Positions 17,433 through 25,695 of a stretch of DNA of 44,005 nucleotides are shown piece by piece; positions within the stretch are counted from its first letter, which is position 1, and the number at the start of each line of letters is the position of its first letter. The notes under the pieces were generated by a model that saw nothing but the letters and a program-made list of their open reading frames with translations, was not told the DNA's origin and did no database searches. This stretch comes from an uncultured Saprospiraceae bacterium. GTDB taxonomy: Bacteria > Bacteroidota > Bacteroidia > Chitinophagales > Saprospiraceae. Both the position numbers and the translations under genes were made by a program. The stretch lies in the NCBI GenBank assembly GCA_937921825.1, contig CAKZVK010000013.1, positions 1 to 44,005 on the forward strand, in the 5' to 3' direction.

Positions 17433-17606
17433 ATGAATGTAAGACTTCGATCTAACAACAAAATGCCTAAGTCAATTAGGTGGGCTGTAGTTACCTGTGT
17501 TGCAGTTTCAGCCTTTATGGTTGCAAGCGTTGTTATCCCATCTGACATATTTTTCCCTACTTGTGCTGCGGTTTTTGCTGGGGCAGGAACGTTTTTTGTA
17601 GCCTAA
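17433..17606 (+). CDS. small predicted membrane protein (57 aa)
   Basis: A 57-codon ORF with a basic N-terminus (RLRSNNKMPKSIR), a transmembrane segment around residues 17-35 and a second hydrophobic Ala/Gly/Phe-rich segment (41-57) that runs to the stop. No family is recognised. Its stop at 17604-17606 is one base before the next ORF. The abrupt end in a hydrophobic segment suggests that the two may be one gene split by a frameshift. It is the only coding content of the tRNA-bounded insert besides the next ORF. Confidence 0.45.
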   Translation: MNVRLRSNNKMPKSIRWAVVTCVAVSAFMVASVVIPSDIFFPTCAAVFAGAGTFFVA

Positions 17607-17607
17607 A

Positions 17608-17907
17608 TTGGACATAGACACAGCTGTTTGGATGGTGTGCTTCTCAGGTAGCTACGCATTCATTTATTGGTCTTACTGTTTTATAACAGATTCTGATTTC
17701 AGCGTCGATCACTTTCTATTTTCTGGTGCAGTTGGTCTAGCTTCTCTAACCTCTTTTGCTGGTTTGTATTACATAAAAGACAACATACAATATATGTCAG
17801 CTGCGTCTATTTCTTGTTCTGTGGTAGGTGCATTATACTTTCAAGCGCAGTCTTTCAAGTGGATAAAATGGGTCAAGGGAGGCTGCAAGAATATGGAATC
17901 AGAATAA
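17608..17907 (+). CDS. small predicted membrane protein (99 aa or shorter)
   Basis: An open frame of 99 codons from a TTG at 17608; an ATG at 17632 is an alternative start. It encodes three hydrophobic segments (WMVCFSGSYAFIYWSYCF, GAVGLASLTSFAGLYYI, ISCSVVGALYF) and ends in a Lys/Trp-rich tail. No family is recognised. It lies in the +1 frame relative to the preceding 57-aa ORF and begins one base after its stop. That fits translational coupling, a frameshifted pseudogene of a four- or five-helix protein, or a sequencing indel. Confidence 0.5.
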   Translation: MDIDTAVWMVCFSGSYAFIYWSYCFITDSDFSVDHFLFSGAVGLASLTSFAGLYYIKDNIQYMSAASISCSVVGALYFQAQSFKWIKWVKGGCKNMESE

Positions 17908-18028
17908 ATATAACGCAACCCATACTATTATTTAGAAGGATTATATAGAGTAAGCTGAAAGAGTGATTATTTATCTTCCTTTAATGACCACCTTAATTTA
18001 TAACTTATTGATAATCAATGTACTTTCT

Positions 18029-18045
18029 AGCCCGCCTCACGCTAC
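18029..18045 (+). repeat. direct repeat, right copy (putative attR)
   Basis: An exact copy of the tRNA 3' end at 17169-17185. The bases on both sides (T before, T after) differ from the left copy, so the identity is limited to the 17 bp. A second terminator-like hairpin follows at once, as expected if this is the displaced original tRNA end. Confidence 0.7.
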
Positions 18046-18047
18046 TG

Positions 18048-18080
18048 AAAAGCCTTTGACTCTGTGAGTTAAGGGCTTTT
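18048..18080 (+). terminator. terminator after the right repeat copy
   Basis: AAAAGCC...GGGCTTTT with an inner GACTC/GAGTT stem forms a long hairpin followed by GTTTTT. It is probably the original terminator of the tRNA before insertion. Confidence 0.75.
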
Positions 18081-18229
18081 GTTTTTAGTGCCTCTACTAT
18101 ACTATTGCGATAAATCAGCTTCGCCATAGCTTCCTGATTATTCAATGGATTACCTATTCTATCCTTACTCACTAATCACCCAAAGGGGTGAACTGCGCCA
18201 ACAAGGAAATGTAGAGATTGTAGATTCTA

Positions 18230-20170
18230 ATGAACTGTCACCAATCAATGTCACCATTCTACCACACTGCAGTCTACTGCTGTCTCATCGTTATGGTCCT
18301 CTGTACTAAGGGACTGGGACAACAAGATTCTCTCAAAGCCCTCATTTCTCATTCGACAGAACAAAAAAAAAGAACGAGTTCCTTCAATGAACTTATAGCC
18401 ACGATCGAGTGGGCCACCCCAGATTCCACTATTAAATATTGTGAACTTTTCCTAGAAGAACCAGGAATAGAAGAAGACCTCTTTTCCATGGGAAACATCT
18501 CATATTACCTGGGACGGGCATATAGGTCTAGAGGGGATTACAGCAAGGCTCTAGAACACTTTGCTCAGAGCCAACTTCTCTACGAGAGTATTTCTGATTC
18601 TAGTAATATCGCTAAAGCAACTTATCAGTTGGGCATACTCAATCTATTCAGAGGCAGTATGAGCACCAGTCTTCAACATCTTAGTAGGGCACTCGACATT
18701 TACCAACAGGTAGGCTCACCTAACGATATAGCCGACATGTACAATGCTCTTGCGAGTTACTATTCTGACAACAATCAATTAGACGCCGCTATAGAAAAAT
18801 ACAAAGAGGCCTTAGTTATCTACGAAGAACAAAACGATACTTCAGGTAGGGCTAATGTCCACGCTAATCTAGGTATGAGCTATATAGAAGAAAAAGAATA
18901 TACACTAGCTGAAGAACATCTTCTGAGGCAAGGAAAACTTGATTCCTTATTAGGTACAAATTGGGGCCTAGGTTTTCATTATGATTTTATGGGATATCTC
19001 TATGAAGAACAAGAACGTTATACACTTGCTCTAAAATGGTATGACCAGGCGCTAAGAACGAGAAAAAAAGAAAAAAGCCACTACAATATATGCGAGTCCA
19101 ATCTGAGTATAGCTAGTGTCTTACACAAGCTGAACAGATACAGGGCAGCACTTCCATATCTAGAAGAAGTTATCTCTTACCAAGACAGTCATCAGTCTCT
19201 ATCTCAACAAGAAAGAGCTTATGCGACACTGAGCAAATGTTACACAGCTTTAGGACAGTATGAAAATGCGCTGTCCTATCACAAGCTACTGAAATCTACA
19301 ACTGACTCTATCTATCAGAAAGAAAAACTAGAAGAACTGGCAAGTATGGAGACAGCAATGAAGAAGTCTGAATTAGATGCAGAAATACAAGTGCTGAATA
19401 AGGAAAATGAAATAGCAGAACTCTCTTTGTTACAGCAAAAAAAACTTGTCCGTGCCAGCATTTTTACCAGCACCATATTCTTGGGTCTTGGTCTCGTACT
19501 CTTTCTACTCTATAGAAAAATAAAAACCCAAAAAACAGAAATAGAAAGTGCGCTAAAAGAAAAAGACATCTTACTCAGGGAGATCCACCATAGGGTAAAA
19601 AACAACCTGCAAATAATCTCTAGTGTCCTCTCTCTACAATCCAGACAAAGCAAGGATAGCAATATCCAACAAGCCATAAACGAAGGGCGAAACAGAGTAC
19701 GGTCGATGGCACTAATACATCAGAATCTCTACCAAAGAGAAAATCTCACTGGAGTAAATGTGACTCACTATCTAGAAAAACTAGTAGAAGAACTCTTTCA
19801 CACTTATAATATAAATAGAGATGTCATCCAGCTCGATCTTGCGATAGAGGAAATAGATCTAGATGTAGACACCATGATCCCACTCGGTCTTATTATCAAT
19901 GAATTGGTCAGTAACAGTCTCAAGCATGCCTTTGATGAAAATGAAAATGGGCAGATTACTATCTCATTACGTGAGGAACATGATAACTTAGTACTGAAAG
20001 TCATGGATGATGGTAAAGGTGTCACAGAAGAAGAATTATTTAAGTCAAACTCATTTGGCAATAGACTCCTTAGGGCTTTTAGCCAAAAATTGAAGGCTAA
20101 GTATAGTATAGAAACCAGAGACGGCACTAAAATCACTATGACAATTTCCAATTATCTAAAAGCCGCCTAG
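18230..20170 (+). CDS. TPR sensor histidine kinase (HisKA_2 type), first of a pair
   Basis: A 646-residue sensor kinase. Layout: signal peptide (about 1-30), six to eight TPR units in the periplasm (about 75-370), a coiled coil (about 375-405), one transmembrane helix (about 408-428), a HisKA_2 dimerisation domain with EIHHRVKNNLQ, where H454 is the expected phospho-acceptor, and a HATPase_c domain with the N box GLIINELVSNSLKHAF and G box DDGKG. It signals ligand or protein binding by the TPR array to a response regulator. An ATG at 18248 is an equally good start for the signal peptide. It is the first gene of an operon, 9 bp before a paralogous kinase and with a LuxR-type regulator third. 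Confidence 0.92.
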   Translation: MNCHQSMSPFYHTAVYCCLIVMVLCTKGLGQQDSLKALISHSTEQKKRTSSFNELIATIEWATPDSTIKYCELFLEEPGIEEDLFSMGNISYYLGRAYRSRGDYSKALEHFAQSQLLYESISDSSNIAKATYQLGILNLFRGSMSTSLQHLSRALDIYQQVGSPNDIADMYNALASYYSDNNQLDAAIEKYKEALVIYEEQNDTSGRANVHANLGMSYIEEKEYTLAEEHLLRQGKLDSLLGTNWGLGFHYDFMGYLYEEQERYTLALKWYDQALRTRKKEKSHYNICESNLSIASVLHKLNRYRAALPYLEEVISYQDSHQSLSQQERAYATLSKCYTALGQYENALSYHKLLKSTTDSIYQKEKLEELASMETAMKKSELDAEIQVLNKENEIAELSLLQQKKLVRASIFTSTIFLGLGLVLFLLYRKIKTQKTEIESALKEKDILLREIHHRVKNNLQIISSVLSLQSRQSKDSNIQQAINEGRNRVRSMALIHQNLYQRENLTGVNVTHYLEKLVEELFHTYNINRDVIQLDLAIEEIDLDVDTMIPLGLIINELVSNSLKHAFDENENGQITISLREEHDNLVLKVMDDGKGVTEEELFKSNSFGNRLLRAFSQKLKAKYSIETRDGTKITMTISNYLKAA

Positions 20171-20179
20171 CTACTGCCC

Positions 20180-22231
20180 ATGTCTCGTTACACTTTTTAT
20201 ATCCTCGCTGCTATTATACTGACCCTCTCCGCAGATCTAAAAGGGGAGAATAAGGAATCGGAAAAAAAAAATCTCTATGCCAAACTAGAGGCAGACACTA
20301 CCTCTGCAAAAAGCAAAGTCAAAATTTTAAACAGACTAATTAAAGTTCTAGGATATACAAATGAAGAATCAGAAAGACTTTTGTATCAAGCTGACAGCAT
20401 CTGTATTAATAATCGATTACACTACTGGAGAGGAAAGACTTACTTCCTGTGGAGCATTCGGTACAATAGACTTTTACAACTGGACAGCACTTGCACTCAT
20501 GCCATAGATATGATTGATTCTATGGCTAGATTAGCCACTGACCCAAAAGAACTCCTACTGTTACACAATAGTGCTTACTCGACATATACTCTTAATAAGC
20601 AAGATTATGCGGCATCTGAAGGCTATGTTAGAAAAGCAATTCGTGTAGCAGACAGCTTAGACTTTAAAGACAAATTACCCAACTTATATAGTGAATTAGG
20701 ATTACGTCAGCGCTTACAGTTTAAGTACTTTGAAGCAATTGAAAGTTATTTCAAGGCATTGGACTTAGGCTATGTCAGGACCTCATATTGCTATTCCAAT
20801 CTCGGTAAGATATACGGAGAAATTTTTGATTATGAAAATCAATTACTTTATTCCGAAAAAGGTAGAGCAGCCGCAATTATAGATAAAAGACCTGGTGTAC
20901 AGATCACTTGCAGAATGGATAAAGCAAAAGCCATGTATAATCTTGGGCAACTTGATTCTGCCGAAATTTATCTTCTGGAAACGATGCCGCTGATAAAAAA
21001 ATCTCGTTACAAGTCTAGAGCTAGAATCGTAAACGAAACCCTAGCAAGAATATATTTTGACAGGAAAGAATGGTCAAAACTTGCTGATCTAGAATCCAGC
21101 TTCCATAACTACAAAGAAGATGCATATCATTCTATGTTCTATGCCCTACTTGGCCATTCCTACATAGAAAGAGGAAAATACCAACAAGCAAAAACTTACT
21201 GCGAAAAAGCATATAACCTTGGTGAGGCGGACAAGGAAAACAATACAAATAATCATAAATACTACCTTTTAGATGCTTGTAATTGCCTCGCAACTGTATA
21301 CGAAAATGAAGGGAGATATCAGAAAGCTCTAGAAATCACAACAGAGGCCAGGAAAATCGACAGCTTTCTTAACGATAAGAAAAAAATAATTAGCATCAGC
21401 CAAGCACTGAATAAAAAAGACCTTAAGCAACAAAAAGAACTGATAGTATTATCGCAGTCAAAAAAGGAACAGCAGGCTAAAATAGAACTATTCAGAACAC
21501 GTTTGATCACTGCCTTCATTCTCATTCTATCCCTTATAGGGTTATTTGCTTATCTCAAATTGCGAGAAAAAAATTCAAAAATTTCAAAGCAAAATTCGAT
21601 TATAAAACAAGCTTTAGCTGAAAAGAATATACTTCTTAAAGAAATTCACCACCGGGTAAAAAACAATCTTCAGGTTATATCTAGTCTTTTTTCCATGCAG
21701 ATGAGGCACTCTTCTGATGACCTTACTAAGCGCATCTTATCAGATGGCAAAAACAGAATCCGATCTATCGCTCTCATTCACCAAAGCCTTTACCAGACAG
21801 ACAACATTAGTAAGATCTCCTTCAAAGGATACCTGACTAACCTCACAAAGAATCTCTATTCTGCCTTTGAGATAGACGACACCGATATTAGGCTGGAAAT
21901 GGATGTAGGTGATATCTACCTAGAATTAGAAACAATGATTTCACTCGGTCTTGTATTGAATGAATTAATAAGCAATTGCTTCAAGCATGCATTTAAAGAA
22001 ACCAAGACTGGTCTTATCACAGTGAGACTAGATGAAATAGACAACCAACTTATCTTGGAAGTCCAGGACAATGGTAAAGGAATGGTGGCGGATAGGTTTA
22101 ATAAAAAATCTTCTTTTGGCAATAAACTTGTCACAGCATTCAGCAAAAAACTAAAAGCCGAACTAAGTGTAGAAGAGGGCAATGGTACTACGGTAACTAT
22201 GATAATTAATAACTACAAAAAAACAGCCTAA
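20180..22231 (+). CDS. TPR sensor histidine kinase (HisKA_2 type), second of a pair
   Basis: A 683-residue paralogue of the preceding kinase with the same order: signal peptide, periplasmic TPR-like array, one transmembrane helix near 440-460 (LITAFILILSLIGLFAYL), HisKA_2 motif EIHHRVKNNLQ with phospho-acceptor H491, then HATPase_c with N box GLVLNELISNCFKHAF and DNGKG. The TPR part has clearly diverged more than the kinase part, so the two probably sense different things while sharing a regulator. Its stop overlaps the regulator start (TAATG). HWE/HisKA_2 kinases can form heterodimers; whether these two do is unknown. Confidence 0.92.
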   Translation: MSRYTFYILAAIILTLSADLKGENKESEKKNLYAKLEADTTSAKSKVKILNRLIKVLGYTNEESERLLYQADSICINNRLHYWRGKTYFLWSIRYNRLLQLDSTCTHAIDMIDSMARLATDPKELLLLHNSAYSTYTLNKQDYAASEGYVRKAIRVADSLDFKDKLPNLYSELGLRQRLQFKYFEAIESYFKALDLGYVRTSYCYSNLGKIYGEIFDYENQLLYSEKGRAAAIIDKRPGVQITCRMDKAKAMYNLGQLDSAEIYLLETMPLIKKSRYKSRARIVNETLARIYFDRKEWSKLADLESSFHNYKEDAYHSMFYALLGHSYIERGKYQQAKTYCEKAYNLGEADKENNTNNHKYYLLDACNCLATVYENEGRYQKALEITTEARKIDSFLNDKKKIISISQALNKKDLKQQKELIVLSQSKKEQQAKIELFRTRLITAFILILSLIGLFAYLKLREKNSKISKQNSIIKQALAEKNILLKEIHHRVKNNLQVISSLFSMQMRHSSDDLTKRILSDGKNRIRSIALIHQSLYQTDNISKISFKGYLTNLTKNLYSAFEIDDTDIRLEMDVGDIYLELETMISLGLVLNELISNCFKHAFKETKTGLITVRLDEIDNQLILEVQDNGKGMVADRFNKKSSFGNKLVTAFSKKLKAELSVEEGNGTTVTMIINNYKKTA

Positions 22232-22839
22232 TGACAGACATAAGAGTGCTTATCGTAGAAGACGAACCACTGATAGCAGAGGACATTGCTGGCTTCTTAG
22301 GTGAAATAGATTACATCTGTGCCGGTATCGCCTATGACAGTGAGACAGCCATAGATATGCTGATGAATAGACATCCTGATATCGCCCTATTAGACATCAC
22401 TATAGAAGGCTCAATGAATGGTATTGAAATCGCCGAAATCATAAATCTAAAATATAACATACCTTTTGTATATCTAACCTCACATAGCGACAAGGCTACC
22501 CTAGATAACGCTAAAAAAACATTACCTTATGGATATATAGTCAAACCGTTCAATGAAAAAGATCTACTATCTACACTAGAAATGGCACTTTTTAGACATG
22601 CGACTGAGCACAAAGGCACACTGCCCGATCTCAGCAAGATCAATTACAAATTAGGTATTTCACTGACTCATAGAGAATATGTTTGTCTCCAAGACTTGAC
22701 AGAAGGCCTCACTAATAAGCAGATGGCTGAAAAGCAATTTGTCTCTATAAATACCATCAAGACCCACCTTAAGAATGTGTTTATAAAACTGGATGTCAAA
22801 AACAGAACTTCTGCAATTCAGAAATCTCTTTCCCTTTAG
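22231..22839 (+). CDS. LuxR/NarL-type response regulator
   Basis: A 202-residue regulator. The receiver domain (about 3-120) has the acidic pair EDE, phospho-acceptor D55 in IALLDI, the conserved T/S in YLTSHSD and K in VKPFNE. A LuxR-type helix-turn-helix follows (about 140-200), with LTHREYVCLQDLTEGLTNKQMAEKQ and SINTIKTHLKNVF. Its start overlaps the stop of the second kinase by one base, so translation is coupled. It is presumably phosphorylated by one or both kinases. Its targets are unknown; the small ORFs just downstream and the PorP/SprF pair beyond are the nearest candidates. Confidence 0.95.
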   Translation: MTDIRVLIVEDEPLIAEDIAGFLGEIDYICAGIAYDSETAIDMLMNRHPDIALLDITIEGSMNGIEIAEIINLKYNIPFVYLTSHSDKATLDNAKKTLPYGYIVKPFNEKDLLSTLEMALFRHATEHKGTLPDLSKINYKLGISLTHREYVCLQDLTEGLTNKQMAEKQFVSINTIKTHLKNVFIKLDVKNRTSAIQKSLSL

Positions 22840-22978
22840 CAGTAAATATTCCCAATATGGTTCCATACAGTGGCGGCACTGCTATAACTATACAAAAAGA
22901 CTAACCCTTTAAATTCACCCTTACGGGTAATAGAACAACTGTCTTCTTGCTGCATCTTTATCCTGTCAACTCGATAAG

Positions 22979-23131
22979 ATGACCGAGAAGAAAGAGAAGA
23001 AGATTATAAAGTACTTGGATAAAAAACTTACCATAGCGCCTTCTATACAGTTCATCCAAACAGAGCTTAAAGAAATATTGAAGAAAATCGAAGCGACCTT
23101 AGAAGAGAAAAATGAAAACAATAATCCATAA
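22979..23131 (+). CDS. small charged ORF (50 aa), unknown
   Basis: A 50-codon ORF rich in Lys and Glu (MTEKKEKKIIKYLDKK...), probably an amphipathic or coiled helix. No family is recognised. It starts 140 bp after the response regulator and overlaps the next small ORF by 20 bp in another frame. The codon pattern is protein-like, but at this length chance cannot be excluded. Confidence 0.35.
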   Translation: MTEKKEKKIIKYLDKKLTIAPSIQFIQTELKEILKKIEATLEEKNENNNP

Positions 23132-23336
23132 TCCAAATTATCAGAAAATGATCTTGATTAAACAATTTACTCTCAGCACATTGCCGAATAAGTTCAACCA
23201 AAAGTTGCATTTCGGAAGCCTTACAAAAACCAACTTCAAAAAACCATCACTCAGAAAACTAATGTATAAGCTTCCGAGTATTCCTACCTTAGAAGGACTA
23301 GAAGAAATTATAGAGGACCTCGAAGATGGAATGTAG
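23112..23336 (+). CDS. small ORF (74 aa), unknown
   Basis: A 74-codon ORF with a basic N-terminal two-thirds (Lys/Asn/Phe-rich, no signal peptide) and an acidic C-terminus (EGLEEIIEDLEDGM). This charge split resembles some precursor peptides, but no modifying enzyme is nearby. It overlaps the 50-aa ORF by 20 bp and ends about 50 bp before the convergent PorP-like gene. Its reality is uncertain. Confidence 0.35.
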   Translation: MKTIIHNPNYQKMILIKQFTLSTLPNKFNQKLHFGSLTKTNFKKPSLRKLMYKLPSIPTLEGLEEIIEDLEDGM

Positions 23337-23385
23337 TAGTTGTCCATCTTCTTAACAAATTTACTCTTGGAGAACTATGACCTCC

Positions 23386-24429
23386 TTAATACCTAGGAAA
23401 GGAATAGTTCTCTTTTTTTTGTCCGCCCAGTATGACACCTGCTGAAATCTCTAGAGCACCATTAGAACTCCCTGCTAGTCCTAATTCTGATATAGTATAA
23501 TCATAAGATACTCCTAGCGTTACTTGTTCAAATTTCAGTGTCCCAATGAAGATAATTGCATCACTATGAATGCCTCCATTCACCTTCCTATTAGTTCTGT
23601 AATAGATACCTCCTTGTAGATAACTTAGAGCAGGTTTCTTACTATTAGAAACTCTTAAATTAGTTCCAACATTAATTTGATTATGAGCACCCTGATTGAG
23701 ATACAAAAAACTAGGGGCTATAGAAAGTTGATTTGTAATAGGAAATTCTCCTCCCCCATGCAAGACTTTTCTAACAGCCAAATTAGCTACGGTCGTATCA
23801 CCGTAAAATGAAATATTTGGCGTATTAACATGATACGCAGCTACTCCTAAGTATAAACTTTTGCGATCTCCAAAAGAGCTCAACCAGGTCAAGCCTATAT
23901 TTACATCAGCATGCAGAAAATTAGGATTAAATCCACTCGGTGATGGGCTATTAATATCAAAACCACCATTTCCATCATGTTGTGATGGCCATCTAGCCCC
24001 TGATAGATCAACTGTTCTTTTTGCAATGCCATATTGAGCACCTCCCACTAAGTAATGGGTCTGACTAGAATCTTTTTTGATCAGCTTACCATAGGCTGCC
24101 GAGACAGTTCCTTGAGTAGTGCCGAAATTAAGCTCTCCAGCAACATCCCGATATCCAGAAAAGCCAAAACCAATAAAGTCTTCAGACACCAACTCTTTTC
24201 TACTATCTACAGAGATACTGTAGCTATTATAAGCATCCCCTCTCAAGACTTGAGACCACTGATTCCTATAGGTGCCGATAGCCCGTACCTCTCCATTAAA
24301 GGCACCCGTCAAGGCGGGATTAATATTAAATGCTGTCTGATTAAATTGTGAGTGGTGAATATCCTGCGCACCTACTGCTGTCAAAAGAGAAGAGACACAG
24401 AGAACGAAAAAGAACTGAAAGTAATTCAT
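23386..24429 (-). CDS. PorP/SprF family type IX secretion membrane protein (copy 1)
   Basis: A 347-residue protein of the PorP/SprF family. It has a Sec signal peptide, the family opening QDIHHSQFNQTAFNINPALTGAFNG, beta strands with VGGAQYGIAKR, a ...LHADVNIGLTWLSSF repeat and YLGVAAYHVNTPNISF, and a C-terminal barrel part (LGVSYDYTISELG). Family members are outer-membrane components of T9SS that often work with a dedicated large surface adhesin encoded alongside. No such adhesin is in this window. It is tandem to a second copy 97 bp upstream and is the downstream member of the pair. Confidence 0.92.
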   Translation of the reverse strand: MNYFQFFFVLCVSSLLTAVGAQDIHHSQFNQTAFNINPALTGAFNGEVRAIGTYRNQWSQVLRGDAYNSYSISVDSRKELVSEDFIGFGFSGYRDVAGELNFGTTQGTVSAAYGKLIKKDSSQTHYLVGGAQYGIAKRTVDLSGARWPSQHDGNGGFDINSPSPSGFNPNFLHADVNIGLTWLSSFGDRKSLYLGVAAYHVNTPNISFYGDTTVANLAVRKVLHGGGEFPITNQLSIAPSFLYLNQGAHNQINVGTNLRVSNSKKPALSYLQGGIYYRTNRKVNGGIHSDAIIFIGTLKFEQVTLGVSYDYTISELGLAGSSNGALEISAGVILGGQKKENYSFPRY

Positions 24430-24526
24430 AATTATGATTTAGTGTATGAATATAATACCTCACACATTTATATTTCGGTTCCTAAGCATTAAAGTTTTTT
24501 CTAAAACCATTCTAGACCAAATAAAA

Positions 24527-25549
24527 CTAAACTCTAGGGAATGAATGAGGCTTTGATTTGTGCCTCCCAATTATATAGCCTACTGTAAATTCAAAAGCTC
24601 CTTTAATCAGACCGGCTTGTCTGAGATCTGTCAAGACATAATCATAGGACAGACCTAACATGAGTGGCCCTAGATTAACAGAACTAGAAAAAACTATTGC
24701 ATCTGTACCAGGCTCTGATCTATAGAAGACACCGCCTTCAAAATAGATTAGTATCGATTTCTTGTCAGAATAATATCTTAGAGAAGTTCCTCCATTAACT
24801 TGGGTATATGCACCCTGAGAGAGATACAAGATACTTGGAGCCAATGACAGTTGCGCAGTGAGTGGAAATTCTCCGCCACCATGTAGCACAATTCTCTTGA
24901 GGAGCTCTGAAGCATTAGCTTCTTCCGAAAACGAGAGGTCTGGCGTATTAGCATGAAAGGCGGCAACCCCAAGATAAAAGCTTTTGCGGTCACCAAAAGA
25001 ACTCAACCAAGCCAAACCAAAATTTACATCAGCATAGAGAAAACTCCGCTCTACTCCAAAGAAACAATCTATAGGACTGGGTGCAATGGTACTTGTTTTA
25101 CTGAGCTCCCTAGATCGTTTCGCTAAGCCAAACTGTGCCCCTCCTACCAAGTAATGGCTCCGAAGAGAATCCGCCTTTACGAGTTTGCCATATGCCAGTG
25201 ACGCTGATACTTGAGTACTAGAAAGTGCCCCATAATAAGACTCATAATTTGTAACAGCAGTCTTATCTTTAAAAGCTGATAAACCGAAGCCTATAAAATC
25301 ACCAGTGCCTAGCTGCTTTCTTGTATCTACACCTATAGCATAGCTATCATTGGAATCTGCTCTAAGAATATCAGATCGATCATCTCTATAATTGGCTATT
25401 ACACGACTATCCCCATTGAATGCTCCTGTGAGCGCTGGATTGATATTAAATGGCGTCCGATTGAATTGGGAATGGTAAATATCTTGCGCTGATAAAGTCA
25501 CAGCAAAAACTATAACACTAAAGACTAATACAAGGCGGCAATAAGTCAT
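24527..25549 (-). CDS. PorP/SprF family type IX secretion membrane protein (copy 2)
   Basis: A 340-residue paralogue of the adjacent copy, with the same signal peptide layout, QDIYHSQFNRTPFNINPALTGAFNG opening, LVGGAQFGLAKR segment and final LGLSYDYVLTDLRQAG strand. The pair clearly arose by tandem duplication. Positions differ throughout, so the duplication is not recent. It is the upstream gene of the probable pair and divergent from the cytochrome/PA14/DUF1080 gene, sharing a 146-bp region that contains an inverted repeat. Confidence 0.92.
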   Translation of the reverse strand: MTYCRLVLVFSVIVFAVTLSAQDIYHSQFNRTPFNINPALTGAFNGDSRVIANYRDDRSDILRADSNDSYAIGVDTRKQLGTGDFIGFGLSAFKDKTAVTNYESYYGALSSTQVSASLAYGKLVKADSLRSHYLVGGAQFGLAKRSRELSKTSTIAPSPIDCFFGVERSFLYADVNFGLAWLSSFGDRKSFYLGVAAFHANTPDLSFSEEANASELLKRIVLHGGGEFPLTAQLSLAPSILYLSQGAYTQVNGGTSLRYYSDKKSILIYFEGGVFYRSEPGTDAIVFSSSVNLGPLMLGLSYDYVLTDLRQAGLIKGAFEFTVGYIIGRHKSKPHSFPRV

Positions 25550-25618
25550 CTATCTGATTTTAAGTTATCCTAACATAACTAATACACCAGAACCAGAACT
25601 TTCGTTGCCCAGAGTAAT

Positions 25619-25646
25619 ATATTGGTCTTTTACAATAGTCCAATAT
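25619..25646. promoter_or_regulatory. inverted repeat ATATTGG-N14-CCAATAT
   Basis: Perfect 7-bp arms separated by 14 bp lie in the divergent gap between the PorP-like gene and the cytochrome/DUF1080 gene. The 21-bp centre-to-centre distance (two helical turns) fits a dimeric regulator's binding site. The regulator is unknown. Confidence 0.35.
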
Positions 25647-25695
25647 TCGTTACTTTAACAGCATAAAGCTTATTCCAACTATGCCTTACACCTAT

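Larger units (their letters stand above)
17186..18045. mobile_element. 860-bp insert bounded by tRNA 3'-end repeats, without an integrase
   Basis: The sequence between the two identical 17-bp tRNA 3'-end copies is about 840 bp. It contains a terminator right after the tRNA, about 200 bp of non-coding DNA, one or two small membrane ORFs (17433-17907) and about 120 bp of non-coding DNA. No integrase, excisionase or replication gene fits inside. It is best read as a satellite mobilised in trans or a remnant left by internal deletion. The alternative is an old tandem duplication of the tRNA 3' end. Confidence 0.5.

Noticed and set aside
18177-18186. CACCC-AAAG-GGGTG hairpin as an operator of the kinase operon
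   Set aside because: It is a short stem with no repeat or neighbour supporting a function; too common to claim.
23112-23336. 74-aa ORF as a ribosomally made peptide precursor (graspetide or lanthipeptide)
   Set aside because: No ATP-grasp, lanthionine synthetase or radical SAM gene is nearby, and no leader/core pattern is convincing.
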